A stretch of DNA of 64,000 bases, taken from an uncultured Gammaproteobacteria bacterium. Its GTDB lineage: Bacteria > Pseudomonadota > Gammaproteobacteria > GCA-002705445 > GCA-002716945. Where the stretch lies: the NCBI GenBank assembly GCA_905479195.1, contig CAJQLO010000001.1:62001-126000 (forward strand), in the 5' to 3' direction. Position numbers and translations under genes: made by a program. Of this stretch, positions 45,486 to 54,837 are shown piece by piece. The notes beneath the pieces are model-generated. The model ran no database searches and had not been told where the DNA came from. It saw nothing but the letters and a program-made list of their open reading frames with translations. Within the stretch, counting starts at the first letter, position 1. Every line of letters starts with the position of its first letter.

Positions 45486-46259
45486 TTATGGATTCATGGA
45501 GGTTATTTTTTTGTGAATGCCTGTCCATAAATCATATCGGATCTCTATGCTCTTAATCGCTGCATCCAAAGCTTGATTATATTTTAAATCATTATTTTCA
45601 CATGACTTTTCAAACAGTATTAATGATAATGGCCCATGCCTATTTGAATCTATATCAATATGTCTTTTTAAATAAAGTTTCAGGGAATTATATTTTGAAG
45701 ATAGGTCAATTTTTGCTAATAGTTGCTCAAACATTCCAGGAAGAGTTACTTCTCTGCCATATGTGAATAATGCAGATACAATATGAAGCTCATTTGTATT
45801 CAGTAATTTATTATTTTCATTTAAAAAATTAAAACATTCAGGCTCTAGATCGTATTTATCAAGGCTCTTTAGTTTATTTTTTGAAGCATCATTTATTATA
45901 GACTCAATTATATCTGTTTTTGCATTAATATTTTTCATGCTAGATAAATATAAATCAAAATGTGACATAAAAATACCATCTGAAATTTCATCTGATTCTT
46001 CAGCCATAACTATTTCATTGATTAATCTTGCTATTCCATTTTTAGAAAAATTATTTGGATACCAAGGTGTTGATGATGGGCAAATCATACTCTGTAATTT
46101 TTTTACAATACACATAAAGTCCCAAACCGCAAAGACATGGAACTCCATAAATATCTTCAAATGATCTTCTGTAAATATATCACTCTTAGAGAGTAATGGA
46201 TGATTGTTCAACGCATCTATTTTTTTTTTGAGTATAAGCTCCTTCCTCATTATCTTCAC
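45486..46259 (-). CDS. DUF3050 heme-oxygenase-like protein
   Basis: A 257-residue all-helical protein matching DUF3050 through its length: the FMEFHVFAVWDFMCIVK helix, WYPNNFSKNGIARLINEIVMAEESDE, SHFDLYLSSM, FTYGREVTLPGMF and LKRHIDIDSNRHGPLSL. The fold is related to heme oxygenase and to HO-like diiron oxidases; H100, E170, H200 and the D204-x3-H208 pair could bind metal, but no activity is known for the family. The start is a GTG at 46259 with AAAGGA 6 bases upstream. It lies downstream of a terminator that isolates it from the receptor gene. Confidence 0.85.
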   Translation of the reverse strand: MKIMRKELILKKKIDALNNHPLLSKSDIFTEDHLKIFMEFHVFAVWDFMCIVKKLQSMICPSSTPWYPNNFSKNGIARLINEIVMAEESDEISDGIFMSHFDLYLSSMKNINAKTDIIESIINDASKNKLKSLDKYDLEPECFNFLNENNKLLNTNELHIVSALFTYGREVTLPGMFEQLLAKIDLSSKYNSLKLYLKRHIDIDSNRHGPLSLILFEKSCENNDLKYNQALDAAIKSIEIRYDLWTGIHKKITSMNP

Positions 46260-46330
46260 ATCATTCCTTTGAGTTAGATTATTACCAGATATTAAATATA
46301 CTATATCATTTAGTATTTTTAAATATCAGT

Positions 46331-46365
46331 CACTGGCAAGAAGATTAAGTATTTTCTTGCCAGTG
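46331..46365 (-). terminator. Terminator hairpin after the TonB-dependent receptor
   Basis: A perfect 12-bp stem (46331-46342 with 46354-46365) encloses an 11-base loop and lies 11 bases downstream of the receptor stop on the minus strand. A moderately T-rich stretch follows on that strand. It separates the receptor transcript from the DUF3050 gene, whose promoter probably lies in the AT-rich 46260-46330 region. Confidence 0.65.
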
Positions 46366-46375
46366 GCCTTATATG

Positions 46376-48337
46376 TTAGAAGTTATATCTCACGGATACA
46401 TCAATCCCATAATTTGCTCCTTGAACAGGAACATGATCTTTGATCAGAGATGAATGGTTTCTAATAGTTTTATTTAGAATATTATTTCCATAAAGATTAA
46501 ATACTAAATCTTTATTAGAATCATAAGTAATCTTTTTAGAATATCCTATATCTAAATCAAGGTGTGAATTTGTCTTAGTCTCAATAGAAGACATATCACC
46601 TTGGGATTCTGTATATATAAGATCTGCATAATAAGTATCACTTTTATTATTTTCATACTTTAGAGATAAAGTATTTTTAGCAGGGCTTAATCGAGGTATA
46701 TATGTATTATCATCAAATACACCCGAAATATCATCTCTACTCAATGTTACTAACAGGTCAGCATTTCCTATTATATATGAGCTAGACATTGATATTTCAT
46801 AGCCTTGCATAACTGCACCTTTTTGACTCCAAGTTGCATCAGTCTTACCACTAGTAGTCGTAGACTCATCTTTCAAGTAAATAAAATTATTAATATTATT
46901 TCGATATAAGTTTAAGTTTACATCTATATCATTAAAATTATATTCTAAATCTAATTCAATATTTCTCGATACTTCTCTTGAAATTCTATTATTCCCACGT
47001 TCATATCTTGAAGTAGCTCCATGCACGCCGTTTGCAAACAATTCAGCTACAGATGGACTTCTAGATATATGGGCATAATTCATATTATACATGAATGATT
47101 CTCCAAGATTAGCAGCGAAACTTGTACCAAAGCTCAAGGATGTATCTCCATATCTTTGGTTATCACTATCTCTGGAATTAGATTCATATCTACCAGCAAA
47201 ATCTACTTCATATGGTCTATTTTTAGTCCTTACGAAATAAGATACTGATCTTTCATATGCCTCTGATGATGGTAGATAAGCGCCTGTCATCGGAGATTTA
47301 GTATGACCATACTGAAGGAGAAACCTTTTTTCATATAACTCATCATCTAAATTAAAATTGAAATCAAATGATGTTCTATTGCTGTCTAAAGATGCAGCTC
47401 CATCCTCTTCATGTTCTTTTAAAAAAGAGTTTGAATTTCTAAAAGAATAGTCAATAGAATTAAAAAGTGGAACTGTATTAAATTTACCTTTTAAAGTATA
47501 TGTTTCAGTTTCAGTTTTTGTAAATAATCTATGTTCTTCCTCTTCTTCATGATGTCCCTCTTCTTCTTCTTCGGCATGATATGGAAGACCATAAACGCCA
47601 TCCGTATTCTCAAAAGAAAAACCAAAGTATCCCCACTCTCTTGGGAAAGATAGACCAAAACTAGTGTTTTGATTTTTATGGTCTGAGTTAGCAAGTGTGC
47701 TTAGCTCTAACCCTGTCTCCTCGCTCAAAAGAGAGCCATTGGGTATATTATAGTTATCCATATGCTTGTTATTAATAGAAAAGAATATATTTGCATTTAA
47801 GTAGTTTTTCTTAAATAAAAAATTATGTCCATATCCATTGTTAACTGTTGTGTAATCAAGCTTTATAACTTCATTATCATATTTATTTTCGCTTATGATG
47901 TCTGTGATGACATTAATAATGCCGCCACTAGTTCCACCACGATTAAATATTGACGAAGGTCCTCTTAATATTTCTATATGTGAAATATTATTCAAATCAA
48001 TATTATTTATATGATCTCCGCTCAAATTACTGAGATCATTTACAGGTATATTATTTGAAAGCAATCTTGTTCGATTGCCAGTTAAACCTCTTATTACAGG
48101 CTGCCCAACAGCTGCACCATAATCGGCATTTGATAATCCGGATAATCCTTTGAGGTTATCCCCGATACTTTTGTTAACATTTATCTCTTCATTTTGCATG
48201 ATATGCAGCGGATATTTACTCTCACTAATTGAGTTAGTAAATTCAGATGATGTAACACTGATATCACTCAGTTCTTCAGCTGATACTACATTAATGCATA
48301 CAAATAATAGAGAAACTATAAAAATGTTCTTAAACAT
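46376..48337 (-). CDS. ZnuD-like TonB-dependent outer-membrane receptor
   Basis: A 653-residue outer-membrane receptor with a signal peptide (about 1-20), a plug domain containing GQPVIRGLTGNRTRLL and SGDHINNIDLNNISHIEILRGPSS, and a 22-strand barrel ending in Phe (VSVRYNF). A loop at about residues 253-269 is almost wholly His and Glu (HAEEEEEGHHEEEEEHR), like the metal-binding loops of ZnuD zinc receptors; the plug also aligns by eye with ZnuD. Zinc, or another divalent metal, is therefore the likely substrate. A good AAAGGAG Shine-Dalgarno sequence precedes the ATG. It follows the DUF2946-like gene by 40 bases. No Zur box and no tonB-exbBD genes were seen. Confidence 0.88.
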   Translation of the reverse strand: MFKNIFIVSLLFVCINVVSAEELSDISVTSSEFTNSISESKYPLHIMQNEEINVNKSIGDNLKGLSGLSNADYGAAVGQPVIRGLTGNRTRLLSNNIPVNDLSNLSGDHINNIDLNNISHIEILRGPSSIFNRGGTSGGIINVITDIISENKYDNEVIKLDYTTVNNGYGHNFLFKKNYLNANIFFSINNKHMDNYNIPNGSLLSEETGLELSTLANSDHKNQNTSFGLSFPREWGYFGFSFENTDGVYGLPYHAEEEEEGHHEEEEEHRLFTKTETETYTLKGKFNTVPLFNSIDYSFRNSNSFLKEHEEDGAASLDSNRTSFDFNFNLDDELYEKRFLLQYGHTKSPMTGAYLPSSEAYERSVSYFVRTKNRPYEVDFAGRYESNSRDSDNQRYGDTSLSFGTSFAANLGESFMYNMNYAHISRSPSVAELFANGVHGATSRYERGNNRISREVSRNIELDLEYNFNDIDVNLNLYRNNINNFIYLKDESTTTSGKTDATWSQKGAVMQGYEISMSSSYIIGNADLLVTLSRDDISGVFDDNTYIPRLSPAKNTLSLKYENNKSDTYYADLIYTESQGDMSSIETKTNSHLDLDIGYSKKITYDSNKDLVFNLYGNNILNKTIRNHSSLIKDHVPVQGANYGIDVSVRYNF

Positions 48338-48377
48338 TTGCGTCTCCTTTATAAATTAATTTAAACTAAATTGAATT

Positions 48378-48665
48378 TTATAAAAGAGGTGGTGCCCTGG
48401 AATTAAATAGGAGTTTTTGATTATTACCTATTAAAAAAGACTGCAAGTATGATGCAATGAGCAAAATACCAAAAATTTGTAAAATTAAATTTAAGCCTAT
48501 GTCAGGAAGAGCAGAATTGGAGCTCAAATGACATGTTATACACTGATGACTCTCTTCATTCTCATGCTCATCAAAATGTAAGTGAAACTCACTTATCATC
48601 TGTGATGAAATAAACAAAGCTAAGACAATTTTAGCAACTAATTTTACAGATTTATTTTTTGTCAT
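48378..48665 (-). CDS. DUF2946-like His/Cys-rich membrane protein
   Basis: A 95-residue protein with an N-terminal signal or membrane helix (about 8-25), a periplasmic His/Cys cluster (H28, H30, H34, H40, C42, C45, H46 in a CITCH motif), a second membrane helix (about 56-78) and the ending SRAPPLL. The layout and the C-terminal RAPP are those of DUF2946 proteins, often found next to metal-related TonB receptors; the function is unknown but metal binding is likely. The gene begins 18 bases after the tRNA 3' end on the same strand and precedes the receptor gene. Confidence 0.75.
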   Translation of the reverse strand: MTKNKSVKLVAKIVLALFISSQMISEFHLHFDEHENEESHQCITCHLSSNSALPDIGLNLILQIFGILLIASYLQSFLIGNNQKLLFNSRAPPLL

Positions 48666-48683
48666 ATATTTGTCTATTTAAAA

Positions 48684-48757
48684 TGGGCCCGGGAGGACTC
48701 GAACCTCCGACCAATGGATTATGAGTCCACTGCTCTAACCAACTGAGCTACAGGCCC
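48684..48757 (-). tRNA. tRNA with CAU anticodon, probably tRNA-Ile2 (lysidine type)
   Basis: A 74-base cloverleaf: acceptor GGGCCTG pairs with CGGGCCC (one G-U), D arm GCTC/GAGC, anticodon loop CTCATAA, and T arm GGAGG-TTCGAGT-CCTCC, discriminator A. The anticodon CAU fits Met or lysidine-modified Ile2; the GGGCCTGTAGCTC start and the location beside rpoD, where E. coli has ileX, favour Ile2. The CCA end is not encoded (the template continues TTT). It lies 2 bases after the msrA stop, so it is probably processed from the rpoD-msrA transcript. Confidence 0.93.
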
Positions 48758-48759
48758 GA

Positions 48760-49230
48760 TTATTTATTAAAAAAACTCAATTTCTTTTTTTTTAAATACT
48801 TTTGATGATATTCTTCAGCTATCCAAAAATTACCATTGAGCTCAATTGTGGTAACTATCTTATTGTTAAACTTGTTCCTATTCAATTCTTTTATTTTATT
48901 TTCGCTAGAAAGCGCTTCGAAATCATTTTGACAAAATATTGCTGATCTATATTGTGTCCCAAAATCTGGTCCTTGACTATTTAGTGTCGTAGGATCATGT
49001 ATTTCAAAAAATAAGTCCAAGAGTTGATCATAAGTAATTATTTCTTTATTATAAAATACTCTAACTGCTTCAGCATGAAATGTATCTCCTTGGCATATGT
49101 CTTTATATGTTGGATTATTGGTTTTCCCACCAATATAGCCAACCTCTGTTCCAATGACACCTTCCGCAGAACTAAATTTATCTTCAATACCCCAAAAACA
49201 ACCAGCTGCCAATATTGCTATATCACTCAT
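48760..49230 (-). CDS. msrA: Peptide methionine-S-sulfoxide reductase
   Basis: Repairs oxidised methionine in proteins. The catalytic Cys11 is in [32 protein letters not shown] and [23 protein letters not shown] are family blocks. The 156-residue protein ends [18 protein letters not shown], with the conserved AEEYHQ-Y-L stretch but without an obvious C-terminal resolving cysteine. It overlaps rpoD by 8 bases and ends 2 bases before the tRNA. Confidence 0.95.
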   Translation of the reverse strand: MSDIAILAAGCFWGIEDKFSSAEGVIGTEVGYIGGKTNNPTYKDICQGDTFHAEAVRVFYNKEIITYDQLLDLFFEIHDPTTLNSQGPDFGTQYRSAIFCQNDFEALSSENKIKELNRNKFNNKIVTTIELNGNFWIAEEYHQKYLKKKKLSFFNK

Positions 49231-51139
49231 TATCTAAGAAACTTTTTAGATTATGGGCCCTAGACGGATGTCTAAGTTTTCTTAATGCTTTTGCTTCAAT
49301 TTGTCTTATACGTTCTCTTGTCACATCAAATTGTTTACCGACTTCTTCTAAAGTATGATCTGTATTCATATCAATTCCAAATCTCATACGAAGTACTTTA
49401 GCTTCTCTTGGAGTCAAACTAGACAATATGTCTCTTGTTGAATCAGCTAACCCAGTGCTTATAGTTTCATCGAGTGGTTTTTGTGCATGCTCATCTTCGA
49501 TAAAGTCTCCAAGATGAGAGTCTTCATCATCACCTACTGGAGATTCCATGGAAATTGGTTCTTTTGCAATCTTTAAAACTCTTCGAACTTTATCTTCTGG
49601 CATTTCCATATGTTCAGCTAATTCTTCAGGGCTCGCCTCTTTACCATTTTCTTGTAGTAACTTTCTCTGAATTCTATTTAGTTTATTTATTGTTTCAATC
49701 ATATGTACTGGAATTCTTATCGTTCTTGCCTGGTCTGCGATAGATCTAGTAATCGCTTGTCTGATCCACCATGTTGCATATGTAGAAAATTTATAACCTC
49801 TTCTATACTCAAATTTATCAACAGCTTTCATTAGTCCTATATTTCCTTCCTGAATAAGATCTAAGAATTGCAATCCTCTGTTCGTATATTTTTTCGCAAT
49901 TGAAATTACGAGCCTTAAGTTAGCTTCAACCATTTCTTTTTTAGCATTCTTTTCTCTTATTTCACCAATCCTTTTATCTTTATTAATAATTTTAATTTCA
50001 TTGATTGAAATATCTTGATCTTCTTCAATGGCATAAAGTTTTTTTTGGAATTTTTTAATCTGATTTCTAGTCAATTCTTTTTCATTATCATCTAGCTTAG
50101 AATCTTCAATATATTTGTCTATAAATTCTAAATTACTAAAGTTGCTATTTTTTAATTCAACTATCAATATCTTTTTAGGTATTTTTAGAGTTTCTATACA
50201 AATCTTCCTAATTCCTTTTTCAAACTTTGCAATTAATGCAGTAATATTTTCAATTTTTGCTGAACGCTTCTCTTTAAAAAGAGTCGTGAATTTAAAACAT
50301 GAGGTTTTGTCTCTTATTAAATTAAATACATCTTTATATCTATCATCTTTGTTATTTTTGTAAGTACTATATTCAAAATATAAGCCACTAATTTCATTAA
50401 CAGCAGCAATAACTAATTCTTTATCCGGTGAATTGTCAATTTCTTCTTCTTCTTCTTCTTCACCATCTTCTGCTGGTTGACCACTATCATTAACTTGAGC
50501 TGCCTCAACTTCTTTCCCGTCTTTTTCTTCTGCTAATTTAAGAACATTTGGGCTATTAGGGGGGAGTTGCTCAGTTTTAAATTCTTCTGATGAATCTGCT
50601 TTTATATCCAAAATAAAATCTGATATTAAAGATTCTATTGCTTCTTCATCTTCTATGTTAGCAAATACCTGTGTAAAAAATGATGCTGATTCAGGAAATC
50701 TCTGGACTGCTTCATTTATTAATTTTTGACCTGCTTCAATTTTTTTAGCGATCACAATTTCGCCAGCTCTATTAAGTAATTCTACAGTACCCATTTCACG
50801 CATATACATTCTGACAGGATCTGATGTTCTGCCAAATTCTTCATCAAGGCTGGATAGGACCTCAACAGCTTCTTCTTCGCTTATCTCACTATCTTCATCA
50901 TCTGTGACTTCTTCATCATTAAGAGTAGTTTCTTCTTCTGCATCTTTAGCAGATTCAACTACCTTTATCTTAAGATCTGTTATGAGTTTGGTAATTTGTT
51001 CAATTTGGTCGCTATCGAACAGATTATTTGGTAATAAATCATTTAAGGCGGATACAGTCAAATAACCCTGTTTCCTCCCTATTTCGATTAATTCCTTAAT
51101 CTCTTTCTGCTTACTTTTCGATAAATTTGAATTGGCCAT
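49223..51139 (-). CDS. rpoD: RNA polymerase primary sigma factor RpoD
   Basis: Housekeeping sigma-70. The 638-residue protein has region 1.1 (residues about 10-75), region 1.2 ([19 protein letters not shown]), the long gammaproteobacterial non-conserved region with an acidic run [12 protein letters not shown], region 2 ([33 protein letters not shown], with [17 protein letters not shown] for -10 recognition), region 3 and region 4 ([27 protein letters not shown]) for -35 recognition. dnaG and rpsU, usually upstream, are absent; msrA follows with an 8-base overlap. Confidence 0.97.
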   Translation of the reverse strand: MANSNLSKSKQKEIKELIEIGRKQGYLTVSALNDLLPNNLFDSDQIEQITKLITDLKIKVVESAKDAEEETTLNDEEVTDDEDSEISEEEAVEVLSSLDEEFGRTSDPVRMYMREMGTVELLNRAGEIVIAKKIEAGQKLINEAVQRFPESASFFTQVFANIEDEEAIESLISDFILDIKADSSEEFKTEQLPPNSPNVLKLAEEKDGKEVEAAQVNDSGQPAEDGEEEEEEEIDNSPDKELVIAAVNEISGLYFEYSTYKNNKDDRYKDVFNLIRDKTSCFKFTTLFKEKRSAKIENITALIAKFEKGIRKICIETLKIPKKILIVELKNSNFSNLEFIDKYIEDSKLDDNEKELTRNQIKKFQKKLYAIEEDQDISINEIKIINKDKRIGEIREKNAKKEMVEANLRLVISIAKKYTNRGLQFLDLIQEGNIGLMKAVDKFEYRRGYKFSTYATWWIRQAITRSIADQARTIRIPVHMIETINKLNRIQRKLLQENGKEASPEELAEHMEMPEDKVRRVLKIAKEPISMESPVGDDEDSHLGDFIEDEHAQKPLDETISTGLADSTRDILSSLTPREAKVLRMRFGIDMNTDHTLEEVGKQFDVTRERIRQIEAKALRKLRHPSRAHNLKSFLDNE

Positions 51140-51167
51140 AAGATACTAAGTTGCCTAAAAATGATGT

Positions 51168-51193
51168 ATTATATCATCAATATTCTTGTATTA
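51168..51193 (-). promoter_or_regulatory. Candidate rpoD promoter
   Basis: On the minus strand a perfect TATAAT occupies 51173-51168, about 30 bases upstream of the rpoD ATG. Upstream of it lie AT-rich hexamers with partial -35 similarity (TTGTTT at 19 bp, GTTTAA at 17 bp). A 5-bp inverted repeat TGATG/CATCA brackets the -10 region. This is a pattern match only; the weak -35 leaves it uncertain. Confidence 0.35.
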
Positions 51194-51257
51194 AACAAAT
51201 AAATAGACTGACTATTTATATAATAAGGATACTTTGGGGGTTATTCAATTATTTATC

Positions 51258-51812
51258 ATGACAGAATTAGCAACTCCATCCTGTAATTTTGACGAGAAAG
51301 CCCATGATTTCAGCCTGAAAGGGACAGATGGGAAGACTTGGACGCTACAAGATTGTGCTGGCCCGAAAGGTTTGCTGTTAATGTTTATATGCAATCATTG
51401 CCCATATGTTAAAGTTATTTTAGATAAACTTGTTGTAGAAACAGATGTTTTAGCAATGAAAGGTATTGGGTGTGTAGCAGTTAATCCAAATGATTTTATT
51501 TCGTTTCCAGATGATTCGTATGAGAACATGAAAATTGTTTCTAAAAAAAATGGCTTTGGCTTTCCTTATTTGATTGATACTGACCAAGAAGTGGCAAAAA
51601 AATATAACTCTGTATGTACGCCAGATTTTTTTGGTTATAATGCTGATTTTAAATTACAATATCGTGGAAGATTTGATGATAGGGGTTCAAAGAATATATC
51701 GAATCCCAATCAAAGTGATTTATTTAAAGCAATGTTTGAAATTGCAAGAACAGGGAAAGGTCCGCTTAAGCAAGAATCAAGTATTGGATGTTCTATAAAA
51801 TGGAGAAAGTAA
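51258..51812 (+). CDS. Thioredoxin-family / AhpC-TSA-like protein
   Basis: A 184-residue cytoplasmic protein with the peroxiredoxin-like thioredoxin fold. The active motif is FICNHCPYV (C45, C48), and the strand VAVNPND with FPYLIDTDQEVAKKYNSVCTPDFFGYN is typical of the small thioredoxin family seen near many marine bacterial genomes' core genes. The frame opens at a TTG at 51234, but the ATG at 51258 starts the protein just before its first strand. Exact role (disulfide reductase or peroxide-related) is unknown. It is divergent from rpoD and precedes tkt by 15 bases. Confidence 0.82.
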   Translation: MTELATPSCNFDEKAHDFSLKGTDGKTWTLQDCAGPKGLLLMFICNHCPYVKVILDKLVVETDVLAMKGIGCVAVNPNDFISFPDDSYENMKIVSKKNGFGFPYLIDTDQEVAKKYNSVCTPDFFGYNADFKLQYRGRFDDRGSKNISNPNQSDLFKAMFEIARTGKGPLKQESSIGCSIKWRK

Positions 51813-51827
51813 TAACTAATATATCTT

Positions 51828-53822
51828 ATGAATAAAAAAGATTTATCAAATGCAATTAGATTCTTAAGCCTAGATGCTGTGGAAAAAGCTAAATCTGGAC
51901 ATCCTGGCGCTCCTATGGGAATGGCTGACATTGCTTATGTTTTGTGGAGTAAGTTCTTAAAACATAATCCTTCTAACCCGAAATGGCTTAATCGAGATAG
52001 GTTTGTCCTTTCAAACGGGCATGGTTCAATGCTGCTTTATTCACTCCTTCATTTATCGGGTTACAAACTTACAATAGAGGATATTAAAAACTTTAGGCAA
52101 TTACATTCCCTTACCCCTGGCCATCCTGAATGTGATATTACCCCAGGAGTTGAAACAACAACAGGTCCTTTAGGTCAAGGATTAGCAAATGCTGTTGGCA
52201 TGGCTATCGCAGAAAAATCTTTGTCTAATGAGTTCAATAAACCTGGCTTAGAATTAATTAATCATCATACATATGTGTTTGCTGGAGACGGCTGCCTAAT
52301 GGAAGGGATATCGCATGAAGCATGCTCTTTGGCAGGAACACTTGGACTTAATAAGTTAATCCTTATTTATGATATGAATAATATTTCAATTGACGGGGAT
52401 ACTTCTTTAGCATTTACAGAAAATATTAAAAAAAGATTTGAATCATATGGTTGGAATGTAATTGATAAAGTTGACGGCCATGATTTTAAGTCTATAGAAA
52501 AATCTATATCACAAGCTAAAAAAGAGAAGCTCAAACCTACTATAATCTGTATGAAAACTACCATAGGGTATGGGTCTCCAAATAAACAAGGTACTAGTGG
52601 TATTCATGGAGCTCCACTGGGGAAAGATGAGGTAGAGTTAACCAGAAAAAATTTAAATTGGACATATCCACCTTTTGAAATACCAAAGAGTGTTTATAAG
52701 GAATGGGATTATCAGGATAAAGGAAAATTATTGGAGTTAGCATGGAATAAAAAACTTGCTACATATAAAATCAAATACCCCAAGCTCTATAGTGAGCTAC
52801 AAAGGAGATTAAAAAATAAGTTACCTGCTCAGGTTGATAAAAATATATATAAATTAATTGAAAGTAATTCAAAGTCCATGGCTACAAGGAAATCTTCTCA
52901 GGTAGTTCTTGAAAAAATTGGTCCTATAATACCAGAGTTAATTGGTGGATCAGCAGATTTAAAAGAATCTAATTTGGTTTTTTGGCCAGAGTCTAAAGCA
53001 ATTACAAAAAAAGACTTCTCTGGAAAATATCTTCATTATGGTGTTAGAGAATTTGCGATGTGTGCCATTAATAATGGAATTTTCTTACATGGTGGTTTTC
53101 GTCCATATGCTAGTACATTTTTAATTTTTTCAGAGTATGCAAAAAACGCTATAAGAATGTCAGCACTAATGCATTTGCCGGTTATCTATGTATTCACCCA
53201 TGACTCTATTGGTTTAGGTGAAGATGGCCCAACTCATCAAGCTGTTGAGCAACTTAGTACTTTAAGAGTTATTCCTGGAATGAGTGTTTGGAGACCCGCT
53301 GATGTTACCGAAACTGCTTTATCATGGAAATCTAGCTTAGATAAATTATCTGGACCGTCGTCTTTAATTTTAACTAGACAAACTTTACCTGAATTAAAAA
53401 GATCTAAAAATCAAATAGAATCTATACAGAAAGGTGGTTATGCTATTTATGATTGTGGAAAAAAAATTGATGCTGTAATAATTTCTTCTGGATCAGAACT
53501 ACATATATGCATAGAGGCCGCAGAAAATTTATACAAGAAGGGAATTTCGGTAAGAGTGATATCGATGCCATGTATGGAACAATTTATGATTCAGCCAAAA
53601 TCATATAGAGATAAAATTTTACCTCCAAAAATTGAAAATGTTTTAGCAGTAGAAGCAGGTATAGGGGTTTGTTGGGATAAATTTATTGGGAAAAGGGGTT
53701 CAAAGATCGTAATGGAATCATTTGGTTTATCGGCACCTGGACAAGAGGCATTAACATATTTTGGATTTACGAAAAATAATATTATTAAAAGTATTAAAAA
53801 ATTAATTAAAACTAACGGATGA
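51828..53822 (+). CDS. tkt: Transketolase
   Basis: Thiamine-diphosphate enzyme moving two-carbon units between sugar phosphates in the pentose phosphate, Calvin or RuMP cycles. The 664-residue protein shows [25 protein letters not shown], the [13 protein letters not shown] ThDP motif, [27 protein letters not shown] and the C-terminal transketolase domain. It heads the tkt-gap-pgk-pyk-fba cluster (gaps 4, overlap 1, 1 and 37 bases). Confidence 0.97.
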   Translation: MNKKDLSNAIRFLSLDAVEKAKSGHPGAPMGMADIAYVLWSKFLKHNPSNPKWLNRDRFVLSNGHGSMLLYSLLHLSGYKLTIEDIKNFRQLHSLTPGHPECDITPGVETTTGPLGQGLANAVGMAIAEKSLSNEFNKPGLELINHHTYVFAGDGCLMEGISHEACSLAGTLGLNKLILIYDMNNISIDGDTSLAFTENIKKRFESYGWNVIDKVDGHDFKSIEKSISQAKKEKLKPTIICMKTTIGYGSPNKQGTSGIHGAPLGKDEVELTRKNLNWTYPPFEIPKSVYKEWDYQDKGKLLELAWNKKLATYKIKYPKLYSELQRRLKNKLPAQVDKNIYKLIESNSKSMATRKSSQVVLEKIGPIIPELIGGSADLKESNLVFWPESKAITKKDFSGKYLHYGVREFAMCAINNGIFLHGGFRPYASTFLIFSEYAKNAIRMSALMHLPVIYVFTHDSIGLGEDGPTHQAVEQLSTLRVIPGMSVWRPADVTETALSWKSSLDKLSGPSSLILTRQTLPELKRSKNQIESIQKGGYAIYDCGKKIDAVIISSGSELHICIEAAENLYKKGISVRVISMPCMEQFMIQPKSYRDKILPPKIENVLAVEAGIGVCWDKFIGKRGSKIVMESFGLSAPGQEALTYFGFTKNNIIKSIKKLIKTNG

Positions 53823-53826
53823 CACT

Positions 53827-54837
53827 ATGACTATAAATGTAGCAATAAATGGCTTTGGGAGAATTGGAAGAAATGTGCTTAGAGCAAATTATGAGAGTAA
53901 TAACAATGAGGAAATCAGGATTGTTGCAATAAATGATTTAGGTGATGCCAAGATAAATGCACATCTTTTAAAGTATGACACTGCTCATGGACCTTTTTCT
54001 AAAAGTGTAGAGGTTAAGGATAGCGTTATAACTATTGATGGGAAAGACGAGGTGATGGTTTTAAGTGAGCGAGATCCTTCAAAACTACCATGGAAAGATT
54101 TAAAAATAGATGTTGTTATGGAGTGCACTGGATTCTTTACTTCTAAGGAGAAGGCAATGAATCATATCAAAGCCGGAGCTAGAAAAGTTTTAATATCTGC
54201 ACCTGGTACTGATGTAGATGCAACTATTGTGTATGGAGTGAATCATGAAATTCTAAATGATTCCCATCAAATAGTTTCAAATGCTTCATGTACTACTAAT
54301 TGTTTAGCAACTTTAATAAAAGATATTCATGAAAAACTAACCATTGAAAGTGGAATCATGACTACGATACATTCCTATACAAATGATCAAGTATTAACAG
54401 ATGTATATCATTCGGACTTAAGAAGAGCGAGATCTGCCACGCAATCAATGATACCAGCAAAAACAGGAGCAGCTTCTGCTGTAGGATTAGTTTTACCAGA
54501 ACTGAATGGTAAGCTGGATGGATTTGCTATTAGAGTTCCAACCATAAATGTTTCATTGGTTGATTTATGTTTTAATTCTAGTAAAAGCGCTTCGCTTGAA
54601 GAAATCAACAATATCATTAAAAAAGCATCTGAGGGTAAACTAAAAGGCATACTTGGTTATAATGCCGACCCATTGGTTTCTGTAGATTTTAATCATTCAT
54701 CTTATTCATCTGTATACGATGAGAGTTTATCGAGAGTGATGGATGATAAGTTTTTTAAAATATGTGCTTGGTATGATAATGAATGGGGTTTTTCAAATAG
54801 AATGTTGGATGTTTCAAAAATTCTTGCAAATAATTAA
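53827..54837 (+). CDS. gap: Glyceraldehyde-3-phosphate dehydrogenase
   Basis: Phosphorylating dehydrogenase of glycolysis and gluconeogenesis. Catalytic Cys155 lies in SNASCTTNC, the nucleotide fold starts [12 protein letters not shown], and D37 in AINDLGD resembles NAD-linked enzymes. It has 336 residues and ends [14 protein letters not shown]. The stop overlaps the pgk start by 1 base (TAATG). Confidence 0.97.
   Translation: MTINVAINGFGRIGRNVLRANYESNNNEEIRIVAINDLGDAKINAHLLKYDTAHGPFSKSVEVKDSVITIDGKDEVMVLSERDPSKLPWKDLKIDVVMECTGFFTSKEKAMNHIKAGARKVLISAPGTDVDATIVYGVNHEILNDSHQIVSNASCTTNCLATLIKDIHEKLTIESGIMTTIHSYTNDQVLTDVYHSDLRRARSATQSMIPAKTGAASAVGLVLPELNGKLDGFAIRVPTINVSLVDLCFNSSKSASLEEINNIIKKASEGKLKGILGYNADPLVSVDFNHSSYSSVYDESLSRVMDDKFFKICAWYDNEWGFSNRMLDVSKILANN

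Noticed and set aside
48684-48757. tRNA 3' end as attachment site for an integrated island
   Set aside because: No direct repeat of the tRNA 3' end was found near 45.1 kb, no integrase gene is present, and base composition does not change.
50430-50465. Trinucleotide TTC repeat
   Set aside because: It encodes the acidic Glu run in the non-conserved region of RpoD, a normal feature of that region.
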